Assembly: GCF_001424755.1 (NCBI RefSeq) | Contig: NZ_LMRF01000001.1 | Location: forward strand, 331,294-395,293 | From: Marmoricola sp. Leaf446 | Lineage (GTDB): Bacteria > Actinomycetota > Actinomycetes > Propionibacteriales > Nocardioidaceae | Reading direction: 5' to 3' | Length of the DNA: 64,000 nt | Part shown: in pieces, positions 63,316 to 64,000 of the stretch | Numbering within the stretch: the stretch's first letter is position 1 | How the letters are laid out: each line of letters opens with the position of its first letter | Position numbers and translations under genes: made by a program | Notes under the pieces: generated by a model | Database searches by the model: none | What the model was told of the DNA's origin: nothing | What the model saw: only the letters and a program-made list of their open reading frames with translations

Positions 63316-63992
63316 GCACCGTCAACGTCGACCTCCCCGCCGAGATCTTCGGCGTCGAGACCAACGTCCCGCTGATCCACCAGGTCGTCGTGGCCCAGCA
63401 GGCTGCGGCCCGCCAGGGCACGCACGCGACCAAGACCCGCGGCGAGGTCCGCGGCGGTGGTCGCAAGCCCTACAAGCAGAAGGGCACCGGCCGCGCCCGT
63501 CAGGGCTCGACCCGCGCGCCCCAGTTCGCCGGCGGTGGCACCGTCCACGGCCCGCAGCCGCGTGACTACGACCAGCGCACCCCCAAGAAGATGAAGGCCG
63601 CCGCGCTCCGCGGTGCCCTCTCCGACCGGGCGCGCGCCGGCCGCATCCACGTGGTCGACCAGCTGGTCGAGGGCTCCGTGCCCACGACCAAGGCCGCGGT
63701 CAAGGCGCTTAAGGGCCTGTCCGACCGTCGCCGCCAGCTGGTCGTGCTGGAGCGCGACGACGCCGTCACGTGGCTCTCGCTGCGCAACGTCGCGTCGGTG
63801 CACCTGATCGCCGTGGACCAGCTCAACACCTACGACGTGCTCCTCGCCGACGACGTCGTCTTCTCCAAGGGCGCCTACGACGCGTTCGTCAGCGGTGCCG
63901 CCGCGGCGAGCTCGCGCCGGGCGACCGTGGTCGAGGCCCCGGCGCACGACGAGCAGCCCACCGCCACGACCGACGAGGAGGCCACCAAGTGA
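63312..63992 (+). CDS. rplD: Large ribosomal subunit protein uL4
   Basis: A 226-residue protein lining the peptide exit tunnel; in E. coli it also represses the S10 operon. [20 protein letters not shown] and [20 protein letters not shown] form the tunnel loop. Has an Ala/Glu-rich C-terminal tail. ATGA overlap with rplC, and GTGA overlap with rplW. Confidence 0.98.
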   Translation: MSTVNVDLPAEIFGVETNVPLIHQVVVAQQAAARQGTHATKTRGEVRGGGRKPYKQKGTGRARQGSTRAPQFAGGGTVHGPQPRDYDQRTPKKMKAAALRGALSDRARAGRIHVVDQLVEGSVPTTKAAVKALKGLSDRRRQLVVLERDDAVTWLSLRNVASVHLIAVDQLNTYDVLLADDVVFSKGAYDAFVSGAAAASSRRATVVEAPAHDEQPTATTDEEATK

Positions 63993-64000
63993 GCACCCTG
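63989..64000 (+). CDS. rplW: Large ribosomal subunit protein uL23, first four codons only
   Basis: GTG at 63989 overlaps the rplD stop and reads M-S-T-L before the window ends. Identity rests on gene order (rplW follows rplD in the S10 operon) and the coupled start. Confidence 0.7.

Overview
The window is a chromosomal stretch from a very GC-rich actinobacterium. Gene order (tRNA-Thr, tRNA-Met, rpmG, murB, tRNA-Trp, secE, nusG, rplK, rplA, rplJ, rplL, rpoB, rpoC, rpsL, rpsG, fusA, tuf, rpsJ, rplC, rplD), the actinobacterial RpoC and NusG forms, a complete mce lipid-importer locus, and many genes whose -10 box lies 6-8 nt before the start codon (apparent leaderless transcripts) fit the order Propionibacteriales. 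Nocardioidaceae (Nocardioides-like) is my best guess; this is inference from content, not a database match.

Layout. 1-7.8 kb: accessory and metabolic genes (5' part of an S9 peptidase, pirin, homocysteine S-methyltransferase, DNA glycosylase Tag, a drug-exporter-type MFS protein, an amidase, a ComB-like phosphatase), with a convergent intergenic region holding two 34-bp palindromes. 7.8-13 kb: tRNA-Thr, tRNA-Met, rpmG, murB, an aminotransferase / adenosine deaminase / DUF4190 operon, and tRNA-Trp. 12.7-17.6 kb: secE-nusG-rplK-rplA, an LppX/LprG-like lipoprotein gene, then rplJ-rplL behind an L10-type leader. 18-29.4 kb: an eleven-gene mce operon inserted between rplL and rpoB (ATPase MceG, two YrbE permeases, six MCE proteins, two Mce-associated proteins). 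The last of these carries a J-like domain that has lost its HPD triad. 29.6-37.2 kb: rpoB-rpoC.

37.3-47.5 kb: GrpB-family protein, geranylgeranyl-reductase-family flavoprotein, PlsC-like and acyltransferase-3 proteins, a tandem Nudix protein, a hydroxyacid-oxoacid transhydrogenase homologue next to a large FAD/Fe-S 2-hydroxyacid dehydrogenase, and a uracil/xanthine permease. 47.6-52.1 kb: the str operon (rpsL-rpsG-fusA-tuf) with a near-consensus promoter. 52.2-61.9 kb: trmB, a small membrane protein, an MFS protein, and a MoxR / DUF58 / DUF4350 / DUF4129 / SpoIIM / RDD cluster. This cluster includes two divergent genes that share a nearly perfect 38-bp palindromic promoter. 62-64 kb: the start of the S10 operon (rpsJ-rplC-rplD and the first codons of rplW).

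No insertion sequences, prophage genes, CRISPR arrays or rRNA genes were seen. The most interesting signals are the J-like/Mce-associated fusion and the mce locus position, the palindromic divergent leaderless promoter, the repeated leaderless architecture, the paired intergenic palindromes, and the transhydrogenase / FAD-dehydrogenase pair.
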